From Selaginella moellendorffii (lineage: Eukaryota > Streptophyta > Lycopodiopsida > Selaginellales > Selaginellaceae), in NCBI RefSeq assembly GCF_000143415.4, contig NW_003314334.1, positions 577,457-641,456 of the forward strand: a stretch of DNA of 64,000 nucleotides, written 5' to 3'. Below, in pieces: positions 1 to 10,470 of the stretch (position 1 is the stretch's first letter; each line of letters opens with the position of its first letter). Both the position numbers and the translations under genes were made by a program. Below the pieces are notes generated by a model. That model searched no databases. It was not told the origin of the DNA and saw nothing but the letters and a program-made list of their open reading frames with translations.

Positions 1-1005
1 AATTTAGTCCCTCAATACTTACTAAGTGATAATTTATTATGTCTACCAAGACACTCTCACTATCATGCTTCATATGTGTTTGTTTCATTTGGTCCTAATG
101 GCTATTTATGAAAAGTGTCTAAATCTGTTAATTTAGTATATTTACAAAATGTAGGGATTGTTCTGAACACGATAGTATTATTCTCGTGTCCAAATTCACA
201 ATCTAACATCATTTTATATTTAGTAGCCCTTGTCATTTTGCTCCTTGGGTTATATATTCAAGAATCATTCTGTGTTTTACTTCTTTCACTTTTATACTCT
301 ATGATTAGGAGTTTAACTCTATCCTTTCGTTCAGTGGCTCAAGGTCTTGAAACTTAAGTTCTCCACTATCCTTAAACACATGACAGCATATGAAAGGTTA
401 AAGTTCCATTTCATAATTATAACATCATAAGGTAAAAAGTGAAAACCATATATGCTACAATCCTAAAGTTAGTTGTTAAGCATTTCACTTATGCTAAGTA
501 TAATTGAGCATGATGCAAAGCACTAAGCCATGGAAGGAGCAAGGAGTGGCAAGGGGGTAACCACTTAAGAGAGAGGAGTGTTGGATTGTGCATTTGTTCC
601 CTTAGTTACATTTAAACCATTGAAGAGTAAGAGAGAGAAGAAAGAACAAAATTATTATCTATAGCACATGTGAAACGGTCAGATCCACGCAAACTAAAAT
701 CAAACACAGAATGTTGATTGAAACTTTCAAGGCTCAGGTTTCTTCAAAAACAATCACTCACAAACTTTATGTCCAAAAGCTGGCTACCTCCTTTGTCCAC
801 CATAGTTAAGGACTTCAGAACTTTCAACTTGCACATTGACAAGGAGCTGGGCACAACTCATGGACTATGGATTCACACAGAGTTCATGAATCCAAAATTT
901 TGGGTCAGCCAGAGAATGCGAATTCATATTAGCAATTAATATTGTATTTGTATTTTATGAATTGTGTTATAACAGAATATTGAGTCCAATGATGCTCATG
1001 TTTTC
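1..1005. other. AT-rich island without a supported gene
   Basis: This stretch is clearly richer in A and T than the genes that follow. No open frame resembles a known protein. Positions about 600-715 align with the first intron of the PHAX-like gene at 6.0-6.1 kb, so that part is a relic of a duplication (listed separately). The rest shows no feature I recognise. Confidence 0.6.
597..715 (-). pseudogene. Relic of PHAX intron 1 region
   Basis: About 115 bases match the first intron of the PHAX-like gene (about 6015-6125) with scattered substitutions and small indels. The shared track runs from the CATTGAAGAG motif through the purine-rich GAGAGAGAAGAA stretch to the GAAACGGTCAGAT motif and the following ACACAAATCAAAATCAAAC-like run. 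No exon of the gene is recognisable next to it. It is a decayed, non-coding fragment of a local duplication. Orientation is inferred from the direct alignment with the minus-strand gene. Confidence 0.65.
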
Positions 1006-2567
1006 TTACTCAGTCCCACAGACAATTGTATCAATTTTGCAGAGAGGGATGGCTTCCAGCTTCTTTGCTAAGGTCACAGTGAGTCCATACTTCTCGCTGC
1101 TTGTGTCAACATGCACCACTTCAGCAGGCAGTGTCCAGTGAAAAGCATGTACCAAGTTGGCCAGCGCCAAGTGAAGTATGGAGAACGCTATAGATATTCC
1201 AGGACAGGCTCTGCTTCCTGCTCCAAATGGAATAACGTCCAAATTGTTGCCACCAACATCAAAGCAGCTGTAATCCAAGAACCTCTCAGGTTTGAACTTA
1301 AGGGGCTCCTTCCAAACTTTCGGGTCTCTTCCAATTGCGTATGCATTCACCATTAACGTAGTAGCTTCCGGGATTTTGTATCCCATCACTTCGCAAGTTT
1401 TGGAGCATTCTCGAGGTAAGAGCAAAGGTCCTGGTGGATGGAGTCTGAGTGATTCTTTAACAATCGCTTGCAGATAGGGAAGCTTGCTAATGTCCCTCTC
1501 TTCCACCATTCTGTTGGAGCCAACGACACTAGCAATCTCATCCTGGACCATGGACATGCAGGCTGGATGATTTATAAGCTCGGCCAAAGTCCATTCCAGC
1601 GACACGGATGAGGTATCAGTTGCAGCTTGAAGCAAGTTCTGTTAAACACTGACCAAGTTTAAAACCAGATGAATAACAGCTATATACGACTTACGATCAT
1701 CAAGCCCCTGATAGTGTTCCGTTGAAGAACATCCTCGGTGCTCCTGAGCTTCAGCAGCAACCCAAGAAAGTCATCCGAACATGTTGGCGATCTGAGCTCG
1801 TGTTCCGTGATAATCTTGTCCACAAATTGACGGCTTCTAACAGACAGAGTCTTGATCCGGTCATCTTGGTTCATATTCAACCACTTGACGAAGCTGTATG
1901 GTAAATAGTCACTGACGGGAAATGCACCGGCCAAGCTGAACGACTCCTCCATAAGGTATATAAACTCTTCTGCTTCTTTAGCATCAGTAGTATCACCTTC
2001 AAAATAGCGCTTGCTCATAAGCATTCTTGTGATGATATTGAAGGTCAGATGCTTGAACTTGGTGCGAAGATCCAATGCCGAGTTTGGAGACGCTTCACCA
2101 AACGCCTGAATTGCTCTCACCAGGCTCCTCACCTCACTCATCCTCACATCTGCGAAGTTCCTGGCCGTGAAAAGCTTGGTTGTGCAAAGTCTACGGAGCT
2201 GCTTCCAGCGCATACCATATGGAGCAAACACCATATCTTCCCCGTCGAAGCCAAGCAGCAACCGACCAGCTGATAAGAACCGTGGCCTCGACGTGAAAAC
2301 TTTATCTTGCACCTTGAGGAACTCCACTGCCGACTGGCTACTCGAGACCACCACAACCGGAACCACACCAAATCGCAGAAACAGAACTGGACCATACTTC
2401 TCCGCAAGAGCTTTCAGCACGACATGAGGGTGGCCTTTTAACAGCAAGTGCAGATGCCCGACAAATGGTATAGCCAGTGGGCCTGGAGGCAGAATGTTAT
2501 TCATGTTCCTCGCCCGCAGGAAGAAGCCGAAAGTGATCACAACCAGCAGCAGTAGAAACACTTCCAT
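1006..2567 (-). CDS. Cytochrome P450, A-type (CYP71 clan)
   Basis: Two exons, 2567-1695 and 1638-1006, joined across a 56-bp phase-0 GT-AG intron, give about 501 residues, the normal length for the family. The N-terminus is a hydrophobic membrane anchor followed by the proline hinge LPPGPLAIPFVGHL. Downstream are the I-helix AATDTSS directly after the intron, the K-helix ExxR in KESLRLHPP (residues 353-356), PERF, and the heme loop FGAGSRACPG with the axial cysteine near residue 436. The protein is expected to be an ER-bound, heme-thiolate monooxygenase. The single intron just before the I-helix oxygen-binding motif is typical of A-type plant P450s. The subfamily and substrate cannot be told from the sequence. 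The I-helix has Ala in place of the usual Gly in the (A/G)GxDT motif. Confidence 0.95.
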
Positions 2568-2944
2568 GATACAGGCATAGAAAGATCAGGTGGGTGAAGA
2601 AGAACCGATTATATAAAAGCCTGATCCGTGATGACTACGGCATTGGAAATTTGGTAGCTGTCACTGTCATCTCGACCTGTCTTACGAAGGTAGTCAAAGT
2701 CTTTCTCGTCGCTTCGACTACAGGTTCTCGAGCCGGTTCTTCACATTTTTAAAGTAATTCGAAACATTGACTAACTGGCGACGATGCCAAGGCTTGGCCT
2801 ATGTTGGACGCGCATTGTTGAACGGTAGTGATTCTTATTTCAAGTCATTTCACTCGGAAGGGGGCCCAGAAACTTTGAAACGGCGTGTTAGTGGAAGCTG
2901 CTGAAAGATGGTTCTGAGTCGACTGTTCACCATGTTGGTTCAAC
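2568..2944. other. Intergenic: P450 promoter and LAX-like 3' flank
   Basis: Between the minus-strand LAX-like gene upstream and the P450 gene. Apart from the TATA motif near 2612 nothing further is recognised. Confidence 0.5.
2609..2616 (-). promoter_or_regulatory. TATA box of the P450 gene
   Basis: A TATATAA motif on the minus strand lies about 45 bases upstream of the P450 start codon, leaving room for a short leader. Confidence 0.5.
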
Positions 2945-4594
2945 TCAGCAGTTGTAGCACTTCGCAAATAAGCGCAAGTCGTCTTTTAGGCTGAGAAGGC
3001 TAACCATATCACCCCATAGTGCCAGCCCGCATTCCACAATAACAACCCACAGTATGACCCCAAGATTCAAACTGAAATCTGTCACCCAGCCAAAAGTTGA
3101 GAGTGACTTCGACTGTTGCTGCACAGTACGTGACCAGAACACCAGGTTGTAAGCTGCGCAAGGAATCACATAGAAGTTCCATATAATGAAAGTGGCGTCC
3201 AAAATTTTGCTGATGATCCCAAAGAACGGAAATGCCAAAGCGGTCAGCCAGAAGGCTAGGAATACTGGGACTCTGGATAATATCTTCTTGCCATAGCTCG
3301 GTGAGTCGTGCACACGCAGTAGCTTCTCCCACATTGCATACACGGCAAGGGAGTACATTCCAAAGTTGATAAACTGCAGATTCTGTGGTAAATTGCAAGA
3401 CCATATATGGACATACTGAACGGTCGTACCAGGTGCACCAGCAAGAGAATTATGGCGGTATCACGGAACTTGGAACTCGGAAGCAAAGACAGGGCATTGG
3501 GGTGCTTGAGGAGGATGTCCCCAAATCTGCGGTTCATACTGATGCTTGGAATCATGGTGACCAAGAGAATGTAGATCACCGAATAGGCATTGGCCATCGA
3601 AAACTCTTGAGGCTTCCACATTGCATCCATAATTTCTCTGCCATTACCCCGAAATTAATTAAGAAAATCTAGCAAGTAGATCAAGAAAAATCTCTTACAC
3701 AGGGACAACAACATGTCCAAGGATTGTCAAGCCGGAGAGACCAGTGAAATACTCCTCGTAGCTGTGAGGCGTTGTGTATTTTACACCTGCAACCTACAAT
3801 TCCACTGATTATATTGTTGAAATCAATGTATTTCTTGCCTTTTCATGAGCTAGAGTCGCTACTACCAAATATGCAGCAACGTAAGTGGTTGTAATGACGC
3901 CAAGGAAAGACCAGATCCTATAGTTGTGAGCATTTGGAATAAAGATTGTCAGAGAGAAAACCGCAGTAAACACAGACGTCCAAGTCCTTTTGTCCAATGT
4001 TCTGTTGAGGTTGTAGACAATACTGCACAAGAACAAACTTCCTAATCAGTGTTTCAGAATGATAATAAATCTTACTTGCTGCAAGCAACAAGCTGGAGAG
4101 AGCATACATAGAAGACACAGACAATGTTTAAGACAAAGGAGACTGCTCTCCATCGAGGGCCGAGGTGCCCACCAATGACTTCATGAAGCTGGAAAACAAA
4201 TAAGAGAATAAGTAGAACAATATCAGTGGCCACTGATTCTACCTGTGTCGTTGTTGTAAACCTGGTCCTGTCTGAAGCACCTGACTGATGGTGCAATCTG
4301 TATTTCAAAAACAGAATGCCGATTACATGTTGAACCCACGCTCCCATTCCTCCCTGAAACAGTTGATAAGCAATGGCAGAGGGTAGCCCCATTTGTGCAG
4401 TTGATTGTGGCATCGTGAGTAGCCGTGAAGCCATCTACGAATCATCAAATTATATCAGTCGAGCAATATACAATGGGAAAGAAACGGAGATTCCGAACCT
4501 TGACCGATGAAATGTTTAACCAGGCATCGAATGTGGAGCCTCCATGCCATAAGACTCGAAGCAGGAAATCATGCCAAGGATGTCTGCTGCCCAT
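2945..4594 (-). CDS. AUX1/LAX-like auxin influx carrier (AAAP family)
   Basis: Seven exons were read: 4594-4499, 4434-4243, 4188-4076, 4022-3839, 3793-3699, 3637-3430 and 3382-2945. They join in frame to about 441 residues (AUX1 is about 485). Conserved AUX1/LAX landmarks are WHGGSTFDAW near the start, LLTMP, HEVIGGHLGPRW, LDKRTW, the PNAHNYRIWSFLG motif, EIMDAMWKPQEF, FGDILLKHPNALSLLP, KFRDTA and the C-terminal FAKCY. The protein should be a proton-coupled plasma-membrane importer of indole-3-acetic acid or a related amino-acid-like substrate. The intron at 3794-3838 has a GC donor. The intron at 4189-4242 is 54 bp without a stop, so its retention would keep the frame. The N-terminus is short; an upstream exon between 4600 and 4930 is possible but unproven. 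The protein is clearly more divergent than angiosperm LAX proteins. Confidence 0.85.
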
Positions 4595-5152
4595 TGGAAA
4601 TTCTTATTTTGCATATCCCCTCCAAGAACAATCGCTCAATTGCTCTAGGCGCTCAACTAAACGCTGAAGAGAAAACAATTTCCTGCTCATCGAAGTTACA
4701 GACGCTGCCAAATACTCAGCCATAAGAGCATTGACGTCTACAGCTCTAGAGCATCAAGAACGCACTTCTTTTCTTATTTTTATTGTTTTCCCTGACATTT
4801 TTTTGCAGGAGACGTCGTTGAATCTTCTTGAGGAACTTCCAAGAACCCCCATTCTCCTCCTGTTCTACCACCAAACTGCTCTCCAGCAAGTCTTGGTTGC
4901 AAATCTGGATTACTTGGAAATCTAACATCTCTCAAATTTCTAGAGACCTTTCTTCAAGCTTTATTTATTTTATTTTATTTTATTTGGTCTTCACATATAT
5001 TCTTACAAAACTTACACTCCTGAAGGCGCGTGCTATTTGAGGGAATTCTGTTTTCTTTTAATTTTTTTTTTCTTGTTTTTGTTTTGGTTTTTTCTTCTTA
5101 GTTTATCGCTCTTTGATCCTGTTTAATCTTTAATGCGCAGTAGGATGAAAGA
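4595..5152. other. Intergenic between LAX-like and PHAX-like genes
   Basis: Leader of the LAX-like gene and 3' flank of the PHAX-like gene. Minus-strand open stretches at about 4640-4740 and 4746-4928 could hold an extra 5' exon of the LAX-like gene, but no convincing splice pair was found. Positions 4960-4985 are a short TTTTA-type low-complexity run. Confidence 0.4.
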
Positions 5153-6206
5153 CTAGAACAAATCACCGTAACTTACAGTGTCCCTTCCTTCGGGAGCTGG
5201 AAAACTGGGAAGTTGTTCCCCATCTTCGTCTTTCACAGCGTCAAGATCAAATACTTCACCCCTTTCGCCGCCTTCGTTTTCGTCCAATTCACCTTCCTCC
5301 TTCTCACCGCTTCCCGTCTCCGCTTCGCACACTTTGCTGCGCTTCCGCCGCCCTTCGCTAGGATCGTTCTTGTCCATTTCCCTCCTGCGTTTTGCAAATT
5401 CCACTGCTTTCTTCTGCAATTGGAACTTACTCAGAAACTCTAGAAACGTTTCTAGGAGATGAGCTTACTCTTGAGCTGGAGACGATCGTCTTGTATAGCT
5501 CCGGCTCTAGCCGCAGCTTGAGCAGATTTAGCAGCACACCACCGGGTGTACGCCTTCGTGAGCCATCCTGAGTCATTTGGCCACCATTTTTCTCAATCTC
5601 GTCTACCTGAAGAGAAGAACGAAAGCCCAGTTAGTCGCTCGAGCCACAAACTCTGTCCAGAAAAGAGAAGAAGTAAAGGAAAAAGCTTTGCCTCTTTGAC
5701 AAGATCGTTCACCATCTTCATCCCCAGCATTTCCACTGCCATCCCGACCACGAAGAACTTCGTCTCGTTTAGATGCTTACACACTGCGTCGACATAACTG
5801 CGTGAAGAAGAAGAAAAAGAAGATGAGAAGCCAAAGTAGAAATCCAGGAAAGAAAGAAAAAGAACCACTTACGTTTGGAGATCGCCTTGGAAGCTCTCAA
5901 GGTCGCCGCAAGAATTTCTCCCATCGGAAGAAGAATCTCTCTGCGCCTTCCTCCGTGACTGTGCCAATCTCTTCCTCTTGCGATGCTTAGCTGCACCTGA
6001 TAAACAGGGAGCATACGTGAGCTTACCATTGAAGAGCAAGAGAGAGAAGAAGAAGAGCAAAGACGATTATCCTATGGCGCACGCGAAACGGTCAGATGAT
6101 CCACACAAATCAAAATCAAACGCGTACCAGCTTCGCCATCAGCCGATGTTGATCGAAGCTCCATTCCAGGCCTTGGATCGGCCTCCATAGACGCACTGTC
6201 CTCCAT
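5153..6206 (-). CDS. PHAX-like snRNA export adaptor
   Basis: Five exons, 6206-6128, 5996-5873, 5797-5692, 5606-5469 and 5413-5153, give 235 residues in frame. The central part is the PHAX RNA-binding domain, recognised by IEKNGGQMTQDGSRRRTPGG followed by VLLNLLK. PHAX bridges capped U snRNA, the cap-binding complex and the exportin CRM1 in the nucleus. The N-terminal exon is acidic, exon 2 is Arg/Lys-rich (a likely nuclear signal), and the last exon is a charged helix followed by an acidic tail. The intron at 5607-5691 uses a GC donor (GAG|GCAAAG). Its start codon lies only 49 bp downstream of the stop codon of the next gene on the same strand, so its promoter must sit inside or overlap that gene. 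The protein is shorter than animal PHAX. Confidence 0.8.
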
Positions 6207-6255
6207 TTCTTTTCCCCTAGCAAATTAGGGTTCATGCAAAACAAAGTTCTATCAA

Positions 6256-6893
6256 TCAAATTTCTGGAGCTGGAGCTCCATTTGGATTGCTCATTTTTTC
6301 TAGTTTTGCTTGTAGCTTGGCAGCGAGTTGAGCAGCCTTGGCATTCTTCTTTTGCAGCTCCTTCCCTGGAAAGAAAGAAAAAACGATCTTAGATCTTCGT
6401 TTTTGCTAGAACAAACTTACTTTCTTTCCGTCTCGCTTCAGATCGAGCAAAAAACTCCGCCCACTCGTCCGAGAGCACAAACTGAGGTTCTTCCTCCTCC
6501 ACATCTTCTTCCAGTTCTTCAGCGTGATTCCAGTCCTCCACCCTTCAAGCCAAGCAAAAACTCGAGAGATCAAATCAATCTAGACGCAGGAAAAGAAGTA
6601 AGATACCCTTCGTGATGCTCCTGAGCAGTGGAGTGATCTTGAAAGTTTGGAGGAAACGCTGGACAAGCATGAGAATGCTGGGTGTGTGTAGAGATTCCTT
6701 GAGCATTGGATGGATAGTAGTAAGGTGGAAGATAGCAAGGATAGAAGGCAAAATTCTGGGGAGCGGCAGGGAAGCACCCGAATCCCGAATGAGAGTGACC
6801 TGGATTGGCTCGCGCCGCAAGCGCAGCTGATGATGCTATCCCTGCCGCTGCCTCCACCGCTGCCGCGATCGTCGAGGGGATGGCGCTGTCCAT
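6256..6893 (-). CDS. Hypothetical 172-aa protein, Ala/Pro-Tyr-rich with charged coil
   Basis: Three exons, 6893-6607, 6542-6421 and 6365-6256, join in frame to 172 residues. The N-terminus is Ala-rich (SAIPSTIAAAVEAAAG), followed by a Pro/Tyr/His-rich middle with CYLPPYYYP, then an acidic block (ELEEDVEEEEPQF), the motif DEWAEFFARSEARRKERK, and an Ala/Lys/Gln-rich predicted helix before a short tail. No signal peptide or membrane segment is visible. I do not recognise the family. The DEWAEFF-ARRK block looks like a conserved short domain in otherwise disordered protein, so a nuclear or RNA-related role is only a guess. It is divergent from the gene at 7.4 kb and ends 49 bp before the PHAX-like start. 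Confidence 0.6.
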
Positions 6894-7084
6894 CGAAGAA
6901 CATAAACCCTAGAACGCTTATTTGGTTGCATTCCATCGCGGTCAGAGAACCCTAAAAGTTGACTAGCTCATTCCCGCCCAGAATGTTCCAGGGGCCCGCC
7001 TGGAATGTCCAGCCTTTTCAATTACGCGCCCCATGCGATGGCATCGCTTGAGGGCGATGAGTAGAATGGAGGGTTTAGGAGGCT

Positions 7085-7275
7085 ATGGATTTTGCTCAGC
7101 TTGGAATCGGCATTGCGACGAGGATCAGTGCCACGAGCTTCGCGTTGCCAGCGATCGCCAAGCCGCTGCCATTGCCGCTGTCGCTGCCGCCGCCGCCGCC
7201 GCAATTCGGGAGATTTTCGGAAGTCTGCCAAGATCGTGGGGAGCGCTTAGGGTCAATGCGGCGCTTCCAGGATCC
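7085..7275 (+). promoter_or_regulatory. GC-rich 5' leader exon with GCC repeats
   Basis: A GC-rich stretch containing a run of GCC/CCG triplets near 7180-7200 ends in a good splice donor (CGG|GTAAGC, near 7274). It is best read as the non-coding first exon, or a short upstream frame, of the gene starting at 7382. In both candidate acceptor contexts the open frame runs into a stop before or out of frame with that start. Confidence 0.4.
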
Positions 7276-7381
7276 AGATCGGGTAAGCAAGCGCGGATTA
7301 TCCCTCTCTTTCGTCATGGATGGATGAATGGATCTTTATTTCCTTTGCTGAGTAGGTCTTTGAAGGTGGGCACGCTTGAGC

Positions 7382-8272
7382 ATGCCTCCGAAAAAGAAAG
7401 GCAAAAGAAAGAAGAAGAAAGCACCCGCGTTTTACACTGACATTGATGATCTTCTACCGTTTGGCGTTGTCCGGGTATGTATCAAATGTCTCCCTTTCCT
7501 CCTTTTTTCTCGATTCCCTTCGTGAGTTAAGAGTCACATACATTTGATTCATTCGTCAATGCAGGCTAATGAACTTATCACTACTGCTCTTGGAATCCAA
7601 GCAACAGTTCTTGGTGTCAAGTAAAAAATCCACCTCGCTAGTTTCGTCCATGCAAAAAGAGGTCCTAGACATTTTTTTTGCTTGCTTGCACCATCAGGTA
7701 CAAAGTTAAAGGGGACAAAGACAGTGGTCGCCTGTGGGTCCAATACAAGTGTGGATATCAGTGTCCTCTGGAAACGCAGCTTGAGCAGTAAGCTCGTTGT
7801 TTTTGTTTTTTCTTTTCTGCTTGTGTTTCTCTTCTTGCTTTTCGTTTTACTGGTTCTTAAGCTTTTGTTTTCTAGGCACAAGAGGTGTTCCGAAGGAGCT
7901 AATGTCTGGAAACCTGTGGCTGAGCTACAAGAGGTAATTGGCTTTGTTCTCGTAAAGAAGTTTCTCCAAGCTGTTTTGTTCCAATTCCAGAAGCAACGAA
8001 AGGAAGACGAAGTACGTGCCAAAGTCGACGATCTGAACCGGAAGTACCGCGCGGGGCAAGAGGCCAAGAACAAGAAGAAAAAAACCAAGCCAAAGAAACC
8101 AAAGCCGCCAGCTGATGCGACGGTGCCATCTCCGGCAGCTGCAGCAGCTCCCGCTGCTACCCGGGCGTCAATCTCCAAAACCCCCGCTGCTACCAGGGTG
8201 TCCATCTCCAAAACTCCCGCTGCTCCAGCGAAATCAGCAGCCGCGGCAGCGCCTTCTCGTTCCAGAAAGTGA
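7382..8272 (+). CDS. Hypothetical basic protein, 192 aa, with Lys-rich N-terminus
   Basis: Five exons, 7382-7474, 7565-7620, 7698-7787, 7876-7933 and 7991-8272, join in frame to 192 residues. The protein starts PPKKKGKRKKKKAP, continues with a compact domain (YTDIDDLLPFGVV through WVQYKCGYQCPL and HKRCSEGANVWKP), then a charged helix, a Lys/Pro-rich stretch, and a low-complexity tail holding two copies of a nine-residue unit around SISKTPA. A 5' UTR intron probably precedes the start: the GCC-repeat-rich region 7085-7270 has a GTAAGC donor near 7274. I do not recognise the family. The conserved Cys/Trp core suggests a small folded domain. Confidence 0.6.
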
Positions 8273-9486
8273 CGAGGTGCGTGAAAGTTTCGGTGGAATT
8301 TTTTTCTTTTTCAAGCAGATAGCAGAATCGAAAGAACCAACGAACGAACGGCCTGGATCGATTGACAGATTGATCGAGAGGTGGTGGCCTACCAGCCATG
8401 CCGTGAAGCTTTCTAAGCAGTCCGGCTTTCTAGTGCGTTGACAGGACACTCGCCACTGATCGAGACTGTGATCTTCAAATGTTTCATAAAGAGAAACAAG
8501 CTTACTGTTCTAAGAGGAAAAGAAAAACTCGTGCCATTGACAAGGAAAAAGGAAAAAGCTAAGGAAAAAAGAGCTTTCGAGCAACCGCTTCCTTGATCAT
8601 AGAGAGGGTCCCTCTTTCCACTCGAACGAACCAGAAATCTGAAAATATCCGCGGGATCCTCCCTTCCGTACACGCTATAGTCAAATTTGGCAAGGGGATC
8701 GTGTGTCCGTACAGGGGATGTAAAGGGGAAAAAATATCCGTCCACGTCACTCATGTCATAGCCCACCAAACCGGTGTAGTGGAAGTGTCCACGTGGTGCG
8801 ATGTCGCGGTCCCCTCCCTCGTGATTATCACGTGGGCCTGTCCCACCCGGCCCAGGCAGCACCAACGTGGCAAGCTGCCATTGGCCCACACTTGCGATTG
8901 GTGCGCGCCCACGTGAAGCCCTGCAGGGATGGCCGACGCGTGGCAAAGCTGACGGCTGAGATCCGGCTATTGGATTCCAGACTCCAGTAGGTTCCATTGT
9001 TCTTCCAGTGAAGAAGAAGTCCCTGTGATCTATCAAGACGTGATCTATGAAGAGGAAGATTTTCCTGGCGAGAAGATATTTTGCTAGATTCATTAGATCT
9101 TATCTAACCTCTAAAATGCCTGCGCATAGAGCAAACAAGAATGCTACTGAGAATTCTCACTGCGTAAGTGATTTTGAGAGGCTCTAGAACGATCCATGAT
9201 AGCTGGTGAGTGATCTAGAAGTCAAAATCCTAAAACGCTCTGATCGATTGAAAACTCTCTTGTTTTGCAGATCGAAGCACAGATTGAAAACTCTTCAAAG
9301 ATTGAAAAATCTTTTCTTTTGCAGATGGAAGCATAACGCTCACCTTCTCTCGCGCCGAAGCTAGCCACGTAGAGCTTGAGTGATTCGATGATACGGTAAG
9401 TCTCTAAACCGAGAGCTCAATCCAGTGATCAATCAATCGGAAAAAAAAAACTATTTTTTGGTTTGTATCGCCAGATCGAGAAGCAA
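8273..9486. other. Intergenic: promoter and split 5' UTR of the hydrolase-like gene
   Basis: It holds a dense cluster of ACGT-core boxes (8744-8944, listed separately) followed by what looks like a multi-intron 5' leader. Acceptor-like TTGCAG sites occur near 9268 and 9324, a GTAAGT donor at about 9396 and an acceptor at 9473. A short imperfect duplication (GATTGAAAA...TTTTGCAGAT) occurs at about 9246-9280 and 9300-9330. A long minus-strand frame at 8413-9093 overlaps the box cluster and matches nothing known. Confidence 0.5.
8741..8944 (+). promoter_or_regulatory. Cluster of ABRE/G-box (ACGT) elements
   Basis: Within 200 bp there are CCACGTCA at about 8742, the palindromic CCACGTGG at 8789-8796, TCACGTGGG around 8829, CAACGTGG near 8863, CCACGTGA around 8909, and an ACGCGTGGC motif at 8936-8944 like the CE3 coupling element. 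In plants such clusters bind bZIP factors (ABF/ABI5, HY5) or bHLH factors. Position suggests they serve the plus-strand hydrolase-like gene whose leader begins just downstream. Confidence 0.65.
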
Positions 9487-10470
9487 ATGGAAGAAGAGCG
9501 AACGCCATCCCCGCCACCAGTGGTGATCTTCACGAGCAGCAGCAGTAGCCACAGTCGCCAAGATCACTGGGCGAGCAGCGCTCCAACTCACGAGCTACTC
9601 GAAGGCGTGGAGCTGGTGTGGCAAATCCCGAGCTCTCCACCGCGCGCAATCCTCTTCATCGCGCACCCGGGCTGTGGATCTCCCGGCGACTTCTTCCCGC
9701 CCCACCGCGATTGCGCGCGCTGCAAGGGCCTCCCGGAGCACAGCGCGATCACCCAGCGCGCGATCGCCGCGCGCTACGCCGTGGTGGCCATCAAGAGCGC
9801 CAAGGACTACTGGCAAACCTGGCCGCTCGAGGCCTCCCAGGACGCTTTCAACGTGGAGAGGATCGTGGATTCTTGGAAGAACAGGCACGGGATGGCGAAT
9901 CTGCCGCTGGTAGCTCTCGGCTGCGCGTCCGGCGGGAGCTTCGTCTCGGCGCTGGCGCTCCGGATCGAATTCGCGGCGCTGGTGATCATGATCTCGCACG
10001 GCGTGACGCGAGCTTTCCAGCGAGCTACGAACAGATACCCGCCGACGCTCTTCGTTCATATGCCCAAGGACTCGCTCACTGCCGCCAAGATCGAGCGAGA
10101 GATCCGAGCCTTGCAGAGCAAAGGGATCCCCACGGAAGAAATTGCCTGCCTCGACTTTCCCGTCACTTCGGAGATCTTCCGCGGCCTCTTGAGCTCCCAC
10201 GGCGCCTCCAAGCTCTTCGCGGCGCTCGTGATCCACGGCGTGATCAACGGCGAGGGGTTTGTAACTTCGGCCATGCAGACGTCGGAGATCCGGGAGCTGT
10301 TGCAGCGCGCGGATATTTTCGGCGAGGCGGACGAGGACGAGAGAGAAATGGTGGTGGAGAGTGTCAACTGTTTGATCCGGGTGGCCGAGGCGCGGCACGC
10401 CGTCACTGCTCGAAAGTGTAGCGAGATTTTCGATTGGTTAGAACAATATATCATCAGAAGGCACCTCTAG
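9487..10470 (+). CDS. Alpha/beta-hydrolase superfamily protein, plant type
   Basis: The start was set at the ATG at 9487, since the open frame begins just after a splice acceptor at 9474. This gives 327 residues in one exon. Family traits visible are an early FIAHPGCGSPGDFF block, a cysteine pair DCARCKGLPE, the strand-turn LPLVALGCASGGSFVSAL corresponding to the nucleophile elbow, and PPTLFVHMPKD. The layout matches a little-studied plant family annotated as alpha/beta-hydrolase. The elbow reads GCASGG, so the residue at the normal nucleophile place of GxSxG is Ala with Ser one position later; activity is uncertain. The first 40 residues are Ser/Pro-rich and may be disordered. The ACGT-box cluster upstream suggests stress, ABA or light control (inference). 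Confidence 0.7.
   Translation: MEEERTPSPPPVVIFTSSSSSHSRQDHWASSAPTHELLEGVELVWQIPSSPPRAILFIAHPGCGSPGDFFPPHRDCARCKGLPEHSAITQRAIAARYAVVAIKSAKDYWQTWPLEASQDAFNVERIVDSWKNRHGMANLPLVALGCASGGSFVSALALRIEFAALVIMISHGVTRAFQRATNRYPPTLFVHMPKDSLTAAKIEREIRALQSKGIPTEEIACLDFPVTSEIFRGLLSSHGASKLFAALVIHGVINGEGFVTSAMQTSEIRELLQRADIFGEADEDEREMVVESVNCLIRVAEARHAVTARKCSEIFDWLEQYIIRRHL

Noticed and set aside
8413..9093. Long minus-strand open frame of 226 codons upstream of the hydrolase-like gene
   Set aside because: It overlaps the ACGT-box cluster, has no recognisable domain and its composition follows the GC-rich promoter. It is better read as promoter than as a gene.
9595..10421. Two 267-codon frames (one per strand) overlapping the hydrolase-like gene
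   Set aside because: Arg/Ala-rich shadows of the true frame in GC-rich coding DNA.
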